Assembly: GCA_019828545.1 (NCBI GenBank) | Contig: JACVRA010000086.1 | Coordinates: 278,503-342,502 of the forward strand | From: Paracamarosporium sp. OC-R06-R3 | Lineage: Eukaryota > Ascomycota > Dothideomycetes > Pleosporales > Didymosphaeriaceae | Length of the DNA: 64,000 bases | Reading direction: 5' to 3' | In this document: positions 34,413-46,125 of the stretch, piece after piece | Layout of the letters: each line of letters begins with the position of its first letter | How positions within the stretch are numbered: position 1 is the stretch's first letter | Program-made: the position numbers and the translations under genes | Notes under the pieces: model-generated | The model's input: the letters and a program-made list of their open reading frames with translations, nothing else | The model's database searches: none | What the model was told of the DNA's origin: nothing

Positions 34413-36509
34413 GCTGGGACGTGAAATTGTTGCCTTGTTTGATTGATAGTGTTTGTTCACCTCAGTATACTAGAGTTTTTGACATATAGCCGATAGCACT
34501 TATAGTAGCTGTGGAATCCGATCTAAGTAAGGATAAATGTCGTGTGTAATAAAGGTGGTGGTGATCTTGCTCCATTTGCTACCTCCCTCGGTCGTTCTGG
34601 GGGCTTCGGATCTTCGAGGGGGTCACGGATTGAACAGGCAGCCATGAGTAACCGGGCTATGGTGGATATCTCGCCTCTCCTTGTATACTGCCCACCATAT
34701 CGGTAGTCCAAGCTCAAGTTGAGTAAATCCATAATATTTGGTAATGCTAGACGAGAAAGGGGCCTCGCCTATCCTAGTAGATACCAAATCCAGTTCACCA
34801 TGTGCATCACAGTTGGCCTATGCCACCCGTACCCTGTCCGTGGTTTGCCCGGGAGCTGAGCATCCAACATCAAGCGACCGTTCAATTCCTGGTGCTGCTG
34901 AGTTAGGCCCAATCCTAGCTTACGTGGTGAAGTCAGAATGGGGCTATGCCTTCTTATTGGTAGAATTGCCGCCAATAGCACGCTTAGTCGAAGCGAATCC
35001 GCTTAATAGGGAAAGAAAATGTCATATTGGCCCCAGATTAGTGCAAGTAGCTCGAGGCGTAGTTCCCCAAAAAAGCTCAACCTGTAGTAGTGCGCTGCAA
35101 TAATTCTCACGGGCTGCGATGGCTGTGGATGTGGTCACACCCGGCTCCATCGGCAAGGCATTATACTAGAACGCCCTGAGGCGCACTTTGGTAGAACTGC
35201 AACCTCTTCCGATTGCAAACCCTTGTCATTCGCACGAAACAATAAATCGATCCGTGCACGGCGCATTCGAGTTGGTGCCTGCCTTTGTTTACGTGGCCTT
35301 GTGGGAAGTCTACGCTGAAGCTCAGATATATTTGGCAAAAGATGATAAACAACTCCCTACCTTGCCCAAACTGCTGTGGACTTCAAGTCCGATGACCCCC
35401 TGGATCGGAGTCGGACAACGATCAGACTCGAAGACCCGAATGCTCATCTAAGACTTACGCAACATCAACGTCACCCGAGTGTTCGCAGATTATATGTCGG
35501 TAGTGGTAATCTATCTACCGAACCGACCGTACCGACCGACCTGGAATGTGAGATGCATCCTTTTGTTCGCCCTCCAAACTAATCTTTTGATCAAATTGAA
35601 CCTGGTGATTCATCTGCCTATTTCTTTGTATACTGTTAGAGATTTTAGATCCAGTGACTCATTTTGCTATTTTAAACCGTAGAAATGTTTACGAAATCCG
35701 ATATCAAGTCAAATCCGATTTCTTCTTCCTGTCGCTGCACCGTGGAAATACCCTATTAAAATTCTTTCCTGGTTGGCATTTTCGCAAAATATGATTCGTC
35801 GTCTTTTCGTGATCCCCTGTACAGTCATCTTGCCTCGACGAACCTCGCAAAATCGGCGAAACCCGCTTTAGACCCCAAACCCAAGGCTGTGCGGCATGTG
35901 ACGATACGCGAGGGATATCAAGGCACGCCGCAGTCTCTTTCCAAGATAAAGAAGACGTCAGCAGAATGTGGCGCAGTGTGGGCAGCCCGAAAAGTCGTGC
36001 TTCCGCGTGTCCTGCCCATACTCGTATTCTTCAAAGGTCATAGCACCGATCAGTCGGCGAATGCAAACTACCACGCAATGTCGTTCGGAGCTGATCGGGC
36101 GCAATTCACAAAGTCCGTGGGTGTGAAGAGGGTGTGCCTCATTTAAATGGGACGTGGTCTGCGTTCCGTTCAGCTCATCATGCTGGTAGCACTAACAATA
36201 GTGGACAGGAGAGCGTAAAGCCGCGCATTGTTCAAGTGATCGGACTAGACAGGCATCGCAAATCAGACGTCAGCAGCTTTTCGCACTCCGATAAGGTAGA
36301 AGTGAGGGTCGAACCAAGGATGCTCATTGGGCAGAACTGATCAGATTAGGAGTACGCAGGTGGTCCGTGCGAAGCCATTGTAAATTCTCAAGGCTTTCCA
36401 TCGAGTGATACAACGAGACCTGAAAACCTTTACGATCATCCTGTAATTTCATCGCGTATCTTCCGCCCGATCACGTTTCAAAAAAAAACCTTCTAAGCTA
36501 TATTTTCGT
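34413..36509. other. 2.1 kb spacer with no gene recognised
   Basis: Six-frame inspection gives only short frames without domains. A small ACCG-type repetition occurs near 35518-35540. The stretch at 35690-36150 keeps one frame open for 85 codons but has no ATG at its start and no similarity I recognise. Confidence 0.4.
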
Positions 36510-37460
36510 TCACAAGCTAATGCAACCGTCAGAGCTATCCTCAACGAAGATCCCTCCGTAGGTCTGTGCCTCTCGCTGCGGTATGGACTCCTGAAAACCA
36601 TCCCAAACCACTGTTTCTGTTTCCGTTGGCTTCTTGGCCATACCGAGCTGGAGTTGCCCTCCACCTGAGTTGTCGTTCGCGACAAGGCCTGTTACATCCT
36701 CCAATGGCTCGTTACCAACCGAGTAAAAGGCTTGAATAGTACTACTTCCACATTAGTACACATTGTGCGACAACATGGTATATATGTCATACTTATTTGC
36801 ATAATCCAACTGTATCGCAAAATTTTGCCACGCATCGTTTCGAATTGGAGTGCGAAACAGGAACTTGTTCGTAGCGTCTTGGATTCTCCAAACATTTTTC
36901 TCTTCCGGTGTATCGATCCCGCTTCCGCCATCGACAGGGAGCACGACACCTCCAACGAACGTGAACTGGTTGCCGCTATAGTCCGCCTTCTCATGCCATA
37001 CGTTCATGTATTCGTGGCTCAGGTTCAATGGCTTGCTCAAATCCTGCCTTACACTCCAGTGGAATGTCACAACACCCTGATCCGCTGCATCAGCGCCAGC
37101 TGCATTCTTGTCGTCTTTTAACAGCAGTCCAGCTCTTCTGAAACCCCTCTGAAGCCCTTGTCCAGAGCGGAAGAGCGACTGATCATTGATGGTGACTTCA
37201 AGCGAGCGATGCACACCTATCGTGTCGAAGCGGGAGGATGTAGTATTTGGCAGGAAGAGGATCTGACTCCATGTTAAGTTCTCACCTTTGACGTACTGAG
37301 CGCTATATGGCGACACTCCAGCGAGATCAAATTCATTAATAGTGAAGTTCAATGGCACGCGGCCGTCGAAAATGATAGGACATTGGACGGTCTCTTGCCG
37401 GCGAAGGTGGGGCGACGCGAGAGCAAGTGTTAAGTTTGCGGTCAAAAGATATTTCCACAT
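36510..37460 (-). CDS. Secreted GH131 glycoside hydrolase (broad beta-glucanase)
   Basis: GH131 enzymes are fungal beta-1,3/1,6- and beta-1,4-glucanases that attack plant or fungal cell-wall glucans. Two exons (37460-36793 and 36741-36510) give 299 residues. A signal peptide (MWKYLLTANLTLALA) is followed by the mature start with CPIIFDGRVP. Family blocks include YVKGENLTWSQILFLP, SRFD, RSLEVTINDQSLF, GFRRAGLLL, LNLSHEYMNVWHEKADYSGNQFTFVGG, DAWQNFAIQLDYANNTIQAFYS (across the intron) and GGGQLQLGMAKKPT. The C-terminus is YGGIFVEDSSDGCIS. No carbohydrate-binding module is attached. The length fits single-domain GH131 proteins. A plant-cell-wall or self-wall remodelling role is inferred, as such genes are common in plant-associated ascomycetes. 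Confidence 0.9.
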
Positions 37461-37894
37461 GATGAAATCACAGTACTGTTTCAGAAGACAAATTACAACG
37501 TGAGTTCGAGGTTGCTAAGTGTTGCCGGATTTAAGACTAAAAGTTTGAAGACGTGGCTAAATTATTGCGATAATTCAATTTGTTTAAATGAATTACAGAG
37601 TGCGACGTGCAGGTACCGTGTACCGGGTAAAGTCCTCGACCTTACGCAATTCTCCCCGGTGTCCACTAACGCATCATCCCCTCCAAGAGCGCTTACATTT
37701 ATGTCTTTACAATATAGTCGTGGCCTAACATATGAGCTCTGAAGGTCCCTAAATCTGCTAGTTAGACTTTGGTGTCATTGTCGAACCCAAAATTAACATG
37801 AAAGGCGTACAGCGCTTTAGAAACCTTGTGTCATCCATTCCCGCACAGTGTCCCGAATGGCTTTATCACGTTCACTTTGGTACAGTTGCTTGTC
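37461..37894. other. Spacer between GH131 and the LELPGELRN-type gene
   Basis: These 434 bp hold the GH131 promoter and the 3' end of the next minus-strand gene. Nothing else is seen. Confidence 0.4.
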
Positions 37895-38788
37895 TCAAGA
37901 CTGTAAAACTTCAGTGAAAGATTCTCCGTCAAGGCTGTTTCGCGGGTAGATCCGGACGTTCGGCGCTTGCAGAAGAGGCGTTTCGCCATGGACCTGATAC
38001 CCGCTCCTTTCCAAATCATCTTTAAGACCTATATTATGAAGAGCGGAATAAGATGGAAACTTGTTGCGGAAGGCAATTTTGTAGAGCTCTCCTTGTTCTA
38101 GTGATGACGATTGTGAGAACCAACCCCCGGGTTTCGCAACTTTGGTGAATCGGAAGGGGGCAAAAAGCCGAATACTTATCCAAGGATGACGGAGGCACAG
38201 ACTATCAATTCTTTTCATGGCCTCTGTCATCGTTTTTGCAGTTTGTCTATCACGTGACGGATTTCCGTAAGTAGAGATGCGTGGCATGTTTGTAATGGTG
38301 ATCTTCTTCAGCCATTTGCCTTGGGACGGAGAGCATGCGTCAAGGAATTGCTCTACATGAAAGTATACGAATGCAAAACCGTGTACGAAGAACAGGTTAT
38401 TGTACTTTAATTCCAGGCGATGTGTTTCTCGCCAAAGCTGCTTGCAGACGTACTTGAGCTTGTTAAGCTCGCGCAGCCGGCGCGTCCGGTTTCCCCGTCG
38501 AGAGCCGCTTTTTCTTAAGTAATGAGCTTCTATTGGCATGGCGACGGTAATTGGACAGTTATTGGCTTCAACAACGCGTCTACCATCACCGCGCTGCTCG
38601 AAGGGTGCGCAAGATAGCGAAGTAATGGCAGAAGACGCTGAAGGCGTCTCAGGAACGAGGATCCGATGTGGTACTGTAAAAACTCTGTTGTAAGCTTTGG
38701 AGGTGACTAGATGCTCTGAAATACCATCTTCACTTGCCAAGACGTATTCATAAATCATGTTCCGCAGCTCGCCTGGTAGCTCCAACAT
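37895..38788 (-). CDS. Fungal LPGELRNxIYEYxL-type protein (F-box-like N-terminus)
   Basis: The 297-residue frame begins MLELPGELRNMIYEYVLAS, the hallmark of a large fungal family that is much expanded in Dothideomycetes and resembles a degenerate F-box. Further family-like parts are LKYVCKQLWRETHRLELKYN and the KKITITNMPRI strand. The function is unknown. An extra 5' exon is possible: ATG at 38980, exon 38980-38861 (MSKEAHDTGTPNYANAP), then a 51 bp intron with GTAAAG donor and GAG acceptor joining in frame at ACA ATT GCT, upstream of the ATG used here. The weak acceptor makes that extension uncertain. Confidence 0.7.
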   Translation of the reverse strand: MLELPGELRNMIYEYVLASEDGISEHLVTSKAYNRVFTVPHRILVPETPSASSAITSLSCAPFEQRGDGRRVVEANNCPITVAMPIEAHYLRKSGSRRGNRTRRLRELNKLKYVCKQLWRETHRLELKYNNLFFVHGFAFVYFHVEQFLDACSPSQGKWLKKITITNMPRISTYGNPSRDRQTAKTMTEAMKRIDSLCLRHPWISIRLFAPFRFTKVAKPGGWFSQSSSLEQGELYKIAFRNKFPSYSALHNIGLKDDLERSGYQVHGETPLLQAPNVRIYPRNSLDGESFTEVLQS

Positions 38789-39353
38789 TGGGGATGTGGT
38801 AGCAATTGTCTCTTTTGCTGAGCTGGTAGGTTTTGATGTCGGTAGTTCCCGTTACTTTACTTCCGGAGGGGATTCAATCTTCACATTCCGAGCTTGCGCA
38901 GATATCATGGTCGAGAGGCGTGAACTGGCAGGGGCATTCGCGTAATTTGGGGTGCCTGTATCATGAGCTTCTTTCGACATGATGGCTTAGATGAGGAAAA
39001 TTATTCGAGGGTTGAGTATTGAGATTGGGGTTGCTCAAAGCAGTGTTTGTTGTACGCTGCGAGCGGGGGCTTTATATGTACACGCTGCATGCGAACAGGA
39101 TCAGTGCAGTTAGGTAGTTTCACTAGTTACTTTTTGGTTAGTTAAACTTTCTATGGGCAAATAGATAAAAGTAGTTGTTTCAATTTAATACAAAAACTCA
39201 TGGTGAAATATCCAAAGCTATAAATTAAACTGAAAAATTGTCTTAAACTGAAACAAGAAGGGCAGTCCTGAGTGAGCAGGCGTTGCAAGATACTCGGTGG
39301 ACATTAAGTTCATCCGCCAAGAGGCTGGTAGAATCTACGTTTCAATCATCTCT

Positions 39354-39935
39354 CTATCGTATAGCCTGCATCATAACTTGCACTGGCGCCACCAATCCGT
39401 GATCAGCGCCACTAATATTTACGCCATTTCTTTCATTGTCTCCGCTCTTCTTATTCGTCTTGAAATGCGTGATATCCATCTCCGAAATAGCCCACAGTGA
39501 ATAAACCAACATGAATGCGAACAAAACGACTACACCATGGAATACTACCTCGGAATCTGGCACAATGATGTTCCCGCCCTCAGACACACCCTATGCAATC
39601 GGGTATACAATACATCGCGTACCAGAGTAGGTAAGTGGAGTAAGCTTGTAGATGGTAAACACAGCGGACGAAATCTCCGAGGCGTGTGAGCGTGTGGGAA
39701 CAAGTAGATTGGAAACGAGATAGAAGTAGCCGGAGAGGACTACACATAGTCAGTGAAGTCAACGTAATTACCCAAAGACAAGCGAAACCTTACAAAGAAT
39801 GAAGCAACTATACTTGTAGACAGTCAATATCAGAGCGTTAGGGGGTTTGTGGATGGCGAAGAACAATGTGAAGAACGAAGCATTGCCGGGAGGCCGCGAC
39901 CATAAGCCAGCCGTCAAGTACGATTTGAAGAGCAT
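39354..39935 (-). pseudogene. Probable remnant of a multi-pass membrane protein gene
   Basis: Reading leftward from an ATG at about 39935, the frame gives MLFKSYLTAGLWSRPPGNAS then FFTLFFAIHKPPNALILTVYKY, then a possible 53 bp intron, then LSGYFYLVSNLLVPTRSHASE. A TAG stop then interrupts. A further in-frame stretch follows with SEGGNIIVPDSEVVFHGVVV and a hydrophobic helix FAFMLVYSLWAISEMD. The pieces look like parts of one integral membrane protein (perhaps RTA1-like), but no combination of normal-sized introns joins them without a stop. I call it decayed or a gene with an exon structure I cannot resolve. Confidence 0.35.
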
Positions 39936-40159
39936 TTTTGAAAAAACTAAGGTTATGCCTTGTCAGCTACGAATTCAAGAAGCACTGTGACCAAGTCTTA
40001 TCATTCTGTATACAGCACCCAAGAAATAAACCTCGTGTTTCTCGAGTCCTTATTTTTGCCTCATTGCCTTTTACCCTGAAGAGCGGCCTAGATGAGGTTA
40101 GATGTCCTAGTGAAGCGGGTCATACTCATGATCAAAAACACCAGCGCGACAGTCTTGTA

Positions 40160-40190
40160 GAAGAAGAAGAAGAAGAAGAAGAAGAAGAAG
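40160..40190. repeat. AAG trinucleotide microsatellite
   Basis: About ten perfect AAG/GAA units lie in a non-coding stretch. Confidence 0.9.
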
Positions 40191-41630
40191 CGATTAGATG
40201 GCTGTCAATGCCCAGTAGAAGGATACTAGCTATCGGTCTATGGAATAGCTAGTCACTATCTAGGAAGCCTAAACTTCAATCAAAGTTATGGATTTCCAGT
40301 TTTTTTGAGTGGAATATACTAGTTCGTTGTCCCTATTACCTTCTACTTTGAACAGTAGTTCCCCTAATGTTATATGAGGTCATCCATCCCGGCGCCGCCT
40401 GCGAGTGCTACATTGAGGGCTGTTTGAGGGCTGTGAGGCCACGGCCAACGTAGAAAACGTAGCTGGCGCTTCTTGGGTGTGTGTGTGTGTTGGCTAAAAA
40501 TACCTTCATAAAGTAGATGAGCTAAGCACGTGCGAGCTCGAGATGCTGCAGGAACTAAGCTGGCAGGTCTCACCCTCTTGTTGTTTGGTATTCATCGGCA
40601 GCCGTTCAACCTAGCTAGGCTACCAAAATGCTCGATCCAAGTTCGCTTATCGACTATGGAGATGGGCTACAGTAGTATCGGAAAAAAGAAAAGTGCGGGA
40701 TATACAGAGTCATGACTACACCGTCCTGAAAGTCGACTCTCTTTACCACAGATTCGTGTCTACTACCAGATGTGTTGTTGTATCTCATGTCGCTGCTGGT
40801 TCGAGATACAACGCCTTTGTTAATTTAATTTTCTCGATATACGTTGAATTGAGAACCTGCGAGTTGTAGTCTATAGCCCCAGGAGTCTCATGGTGTTCAT
40901 CGCTGTTTTTCAGCTGTGCCAACGACAATCTCCGCAGGTGCTCGGTCTATTCGTACCATATATTGGTATTCAATGCGCACTCACTGCAAGCAATGCATTT
41001 TTTGGTTGGGCGAGGCGAGGAAATCCGACGATCGCTTGTGGGATGGGACGGCCCATAGGCTGGTTCAACTTTTGTGGTATGAGTATCTAGGTAAAAATTG
41101 AGGTACGTGACGCGAAGCTAGATGAGTTAGGTGAGCTGCAGAGATGCAAGAGACGCGGTGACGGAGGTACACGTTGAGTGGGCTACGCAGAAAACGTTCG
41201 ACAAATCAGTCGCTAAACCTGACTTCAGTTGCGAGACGGCATCCATGTGAATAGGCCGAACGATTAGATTCGTCCTCAGAATCGAAAAAAAAACTTAGGC
41301 GATGTGTCTTCATGGGCAGTGATTTATCGAAAAGATGACAGGACAGCATCTGTTGTGTACCAGTGCTGGGAGTGACTATTTCACGCGCAGGAAGGCTAAC
41401 ATCTTAATGTACAAAGAGCGAACCTTTATCACCGTAAATCCCATGCTCCGAGGTAAACATTCGAGGCAAGTACAGAGACACAAGTCTCTGGATATTTTAG
41501 AGCTATCTAATTCCTACTGAGCCATATCCATGGCGTACATTACAGTCCATCATTCTTAGGATCGTATACGGACGCAGAAAAGAAAAAAAGTGAACAAGAT
41601 GCAGCGCCTCTTATGCATCTAGTGAGAAAA

Positions 41631-42810
41631 TCAAGAGCGACGCCACGTATGGCACTGGAATATGTGCTTAGCCATCTCCGTGCCATCTCCGTAGTCGGCG
41701 TGATTGCACCCATTGAACTCGCAACACAAGGCCCGGTTGGTTCGCTTCATTTTCGGCATATGATGTTTCTTGTAGTGCCCAGGGAAGTTCTTGATGCCCC
41801 ACGTGGGTTTACCATTCTCGCTTGGCACCTCGCAATTGGCAAAGGGGCATCTTGGATAGCGGTACTTCGGGCGTTTACATTCCGCAGGTCCAGGTGATGT
41901 TGTATTATCGAAGTGTGGGCAAGGTCTGCCGACAGATGACAGAGGGCTTCCGTACGGGGAATAATATCCAGTTTGGTCAGAGGGGGCGAATTCGGTGCTA
42001 GGATATATGCCTCCCGTCGTAATGGGCGCAGCGGCGATGGGAGGCGCCAACTGGACTGAGTGGTTAAGGCGTGCATAGTCGTTTAGGTGGTAGTGGCGTT
42101 TAGGATCGCTACTGACGTTAAGCGCTGGCATCAGTGGAAAGGTACCGCCAGTATACCCTCCGTGGAGGTCTTGATCCTGTGGGCCTTGAAAGCCACCATT
42201 ATAGGTACCGATTGGTTGAAGATTGGCGGTACTTCTAGGCTGAGGAATTTCAGAGGACGGCGCGAAGACGTTGTTGATGGGGGGGTATGTTGGGAGCTGT
42301 GTAGCTTGTGAGTATCCATTCTCATGCACAAGTACAAAACGTCTCGCAATCACTCACTTGGAGTCGAGGGTTGACAGTGGTCACGCCTTGGTGATGATCA
42401 AAGGATTGAGAGCCCACGTCGCTCAAGGCGAAGCTAGACGACCGAGTCGTACTTGGCAACGACCACGTAGATTCACCTGCTATTATGCTTGCCTGTGCAC
42501 TGGAATGTTCTTGAACACCTAGTGGCCGGTATCCACTGTTAGGCATCCTGGTCTGCGGATGGGTTTGGAGGCGTTCGTCGATGACCGTCAACATTTGGTT
42601 CAAGTCTTCTACAACTGCGCTCAAACCGTCAAGACTGCATATAGTCACGTGAATGTCTGACTAACCAGATTTTAGGAAGAGGTGCCTGTCTTCCTCCGAG
42701 AGGGAGTACAGGATGGTCTTCAAAAAGTCCTGAAGATTCTTGCGCTTCTCCGCATACGTTGCTCGGCGGGCGAGAGGCTTATGTATGTCTCTAGGAGAGA
42801 AAGAATCCAT
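41631..42810 (-). CDS. C2H2-like zinc-finger protein, possible regulator
   Basis: Three exons (42810-42666, 42614-42358, 42296-41631) join in phase to give 355 residues. The N-terminus MDSFSPRDIHKPLARRATYA is followed by a helical segment DLNQMLTVIDERLQTH. A long Ser/Pro/Tyr/Gly-rich middle follows, typical of activation or disordered regions. The C-terminus is Cys/His-rich: CPHFDN, YRYPRCPFANCEVPSENGK, NFPGHYKKHH, CCEFNGCNHADYGDG and AKHIFQCH. This suggests two atypical C2H2 fingers. The first intron model uses a GTTAGT donor and CAG acceptor 51 bp apart. Shorter alternatives would be under 32 bp or leave a stop. The targets are unknown. The gene stands alone in a sparse region. Confidence 0.68.
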
Positions 42811-43170
42811 AATGATGTTGTAGGTTCAATTAGCTATGACAGCGTGGAGGTGCGACAAAGTCAGATGCTCACAGCAGAAAATGAGCCAGGAGTGTTTGGG
42901 AATGTGGTATAAATAAACGTGATGGAGTCAACAACAAACGTTAAGTAAAGGAAGAGTATGCTATTTCTGATTTATGAAGGAATGACTAGGGTGAGGGAAG
43001 AGCTACGCAGTAGCAATGGTGAAAAAATTAAGTGTGAATGAGAATTGAAGAAAAACCGAAAACCGTCGAAAACGACTTCGAGGAGGAATCCTCAATTTAA
43101 GCCGCACCCACAACACGCACGCGCACGTCTACAGATCATACGAAAAGCAGTGGATTCTAGATGCATTCTA

Positions 43171-43222
43171 CATGCAACCACATGCAACCACAGGCAACCA
43201 CATGCAGCCACATGCAGCCACA
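43171..43222. repeat. Minisatellite of 10-bp units
   Basis: Five consecutive near-identical units with consensus CATGCAACCA (variants CAGGCAACCA and CATGCAGCCA) lie upstream of the zinc-finger gene. Confidence 0.85.
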
Positions 43223-44543
43223 GACTGTCTCCATGCACCCAGACAAAGGCACAAGCTGAACATCCAACGCGGTGTTCATGCAAACTAGCGTTCCCGGGGC
43301 TGTTCCTGACCGGCAAGCCACGTACGCTAGGTTCACCGGTTATGGGCATACTTGTCGCATACTCGTCACATGACTGACGGGTGTGCTGTGAATGGTGCTC
43401 CACAGAGTTACATACGCCTACATTGCGGCCATTTCAATTGGCCGCATGAACAGGCAGCTGTGCCCATACCTTGGCCCCTTTGAAGTATCGACCAGCAGCT
43501 TCTACTGCAATGTCCTGGATTGTCACTTGTCGGCGAATTATGGACCGCTGGTGCTTGCAGTTCTGGAAACGACACCCAAGGGCGATCACATCAAGGGTTT
43601 AAAAGCTCCTTTGCTCCTATTCACTACCCATATTCATCTTGGAGCATGTTAATGTCAGCGTGCAGTGTTGGACAACTTAATCCTCCAATAATATTATGTT
43701 CTGCAAGTGGGTCCAAAAACACTTTTACAGGTAGTTTTAATAGGCCCTTATTCCATGCTGTGCTACATAGGCGGTTCTATCACTCAGCAACCACTACCCC
43801 GCTTCAAAGCCGCCGCACTTGAACCTGTGTTGTGCTTCGAAGTTAGACGTTTCCTAATCGGTTTACGTATATGATCCCGCTTGAAATGAGATTAGGGAGT
43901 TCCATCGACTTCAATCACTTCATGCTGTATGGACACCCAGTATACATTCTCTAAGAAATTTCACCCATGAAACCGAAGACTGGGCTCACATGATCCATGA
44001 CGTGCACTCAACCCTGTTATCAGACCGATTGGCGCGCAGGGTGGTGGCGGAACATATTCGATTGGGTAGTCGTAGCGCTTCTCTATTTCAGGTACGGTAA
44101 GACCATGTGCACATCATGTGTACGTACCACGGACTGGGCAGGTCTCCAAACGAGCTGAGCGCCGCAAGGGCTCCTTGATTCCCCTCACATAGTTCCTCGA
44201 GCAAACTCAGTTCTACTACGTGATGTGTCAATAGGCGGTCCCTGCGTACGCTTTTACTATAATATATCGACGTTGTCCTTCAACACGACCTCAATCATTC
44301 TCAGCTTTGTCAAAGTCACCCTCTGAAACGGTCTTGGGCATGGCTACGCCATTCGATGTTTAGTAGGTGGGAAGTGATCTGTGGGCTGAGCGCATCTTCC
44401 ACTTCGCAAGGAAGGTGGGATGCCATCCGGTTTTCGGGGGGCAGGGGCCGGACCGAGTTAGCAGATTACGAGCGTTTGCCTAGGTCGGAGCAGTGTGAAA
44501 AGTCCCCGGCAGATCGGAGTTCGTCGAATTTCGGTTTTTGAAC

Positions 44544-44687
44544 TGCCGTAGACTTTTGCTGATACCGCAGCTAGGCACCAATCACTGCCTGTCTATCGTC
44601 ACGATGGCCCACTTTTGCGTTCTTTCCTTTCTTCCGATTAACTCTCAGCCCACCCTGGTCATACGGTATCAGCAAAAAATCTACGGT
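44544..44687. mobile_element. Short non-autonomous element with terminal inverted repeats (MITE-like)
   Basis: The left end GCCGTAGACTTTTGCTGATA (44545 on) is matched in reverse complement by the right end (CGGTATCAGCAAAAAATCTA from 44664). They pair over about 23 bp with three differences, flanking 96 bp of unique, non-coding DNA. I see no clear target-site duplication, so the class is open. It could also be a large hairpin of another kind. Confidence 0.5.
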
Positions 44688-45816
44688 AAAACATCGTGAT
44701 GTCGCTGATTGGGCCGCTTCTCCTGGGCCACTTCTCTGCAACCTGTCTCTCACCAATGTCAGCAGTGCACGATGTCTCCGGATCTACGCGACCTGTTTGG
44801 GATGCGATTCCAACGAGCTAACTCGACAAATCGTCATGCGGATCACGACCCCAAATTTTGCGAAAGTAATTTAAGCTTATCGGAGTTCGGCTTGCCTAGT
44901 TCCCCCACTGACGTGTTCTTCATACGCATTTGATCTCCAACCAATTATATGGTCGAGACAGTACAAGCTTTCAGTCGCACCTCAGCCACAAGACTGCCTT
45001 TGTGCGGTATCTTTCTAGTATCAAATTCATGCGAATACAACGGAATCTGACGAGAGAATTCGAATTTATGTGTTGTGTGTACTTATGACTCAATCAATGC
45101 CTCCTTCTGTGGAAACGAGGCACCAGTTCCTGGCCAGAATAATACGAAAAATGCAATCTGGCGTTCTTTGCTTGCATAAAATTCGCAGGTAGGCACAATA
45201 ATTGGTGTTCTCTCTTTGGCTCCACAAATTTCCCACGACTCCGTCTTCAGGTACTCACAAAACATGAAGTTGGATCACGGTAACTATTGGCTACATGAGA
45301 TAATCTCCGGCGCTGAGGGCCTGCAAGTCACCCGTGGGAAGCCTTTCAGGCTTTCGACGTTAATTTTTTTGAAATTTAGTGGTCTGGTCATCCATGGAGG
45401 CTTTAAACTCCATGCCCACATCATCACCAAATTTCAAATGTGCTGAGTTGGCGAAAGTTGCTATATTCTACAAGATACAATGCGCTAGTGATTGTATCAT
45501 AGTACCTAAAGTTTACAATAGAGATTGCTGCAAATTTCATCGTTCCCGACACATTTTCTGAGCCGGGTTAGTGATTCGACTGCATGTCTTAAACATTGCG
45601 CTATCCAAGACACTTCCTAGATGATAGCGATTCAACAGTGTCACTGACCACGGCATTCAGGTCACTTTCACAGGGCAGTGCATCGTTAGATGGAGCAGGC
45701 AGTGCACGTATCGTAAGAGTCATCACACGGAACGCTTTTTATTCATAAACGTCCAAGAGTCTTCTTCCGGGACCCTAACTCATTCTTCCCAAAGACAAAG
45801 ATTTAGAAACTTCGCT

Positions 45817-46125
45817 ATGGCACCTCTTTTTACCTACAATGATTTGCTCTATCAAGAGTTGAACTGTACCTTCACACCGGACATATCTATGATATCGAAT
45901 GAGGACACGTGGTCAAGCATTACGTTTGGCTCACTCGGCGTCGGCGTCACTTTACTGGCAATCATTGCCGATGTCAAGATCTGGAATGGCTTACAATGTA
46001 AGTGGCATCTTCTCTCTATCTTTAATCTTAACTGAACAGACTCGACTAGCTCGATTTATCGCGTTTATCGCTTTGGCGGTACTAGGCTTGAAACGTGCAG
46101 TGCGTTGTCTCACACACGGTGGTAG
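45817..46125 (+). CDS. Small single-pass membrane protein, unknown
   Basis: The ATG at 45817 follows an A-rich leader. Exon 45817-45997, a 42 bp intron (GTAAGT...ACAG) and exon 46040-46125 give 88 residues. There is an acidic N-terminal region with several Asn/Thr, one hydrophobic helix (SLGVGVTLLAIIADVKIW) and a short C-terminal tail with Cys. No family is recognised. The start region, donor and acceptor look real, but the gene is short and stands alone, so it could be spurious. Confidence 0.42.

Larger units (their letters stand above)
38981..41630. other. 2.65 kb spacer with a probable gene remnant and simple repeats
   Basis: This holds the remnant listed at 39354-39935, an AAG microsatellite at 40160-40190, and a GT run near 40474-40488. 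No intact gene is supported elsewhere. Composition is AT-richer than the flanks. Confidence 0.4.
42811..45816. other. 3 kb spacer with repeats and a small inverted-repeat element
   Basis: No gene is supported. A 10-bp tandem repeat (43171-43222) and a terminal-inverted-repeat structure (44544-44687) are listed separately. The sequence is AT-rich towards the right. Confidence 0.4.

Noticed and set aside
35889..36146. 85-codon frame in the 34.4-36.5 kb spacer
   Set aside because: There is no ATG at its start, no recognised similarity and no supporting splice sites.
40796..40830. GGTTCGAGA box resembling a tRNA T-loop
   Set aside because: No matching acceptor stem, D-arm or anticodon arm could be placed around it.
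45084..45094. TGACTCA in the spacer at 45 kb (and another near 47910, reverse strand)
   Set aside because: Neither is close upstream of an amino-acid biosynthesis gene, so I treat them as chance matches.
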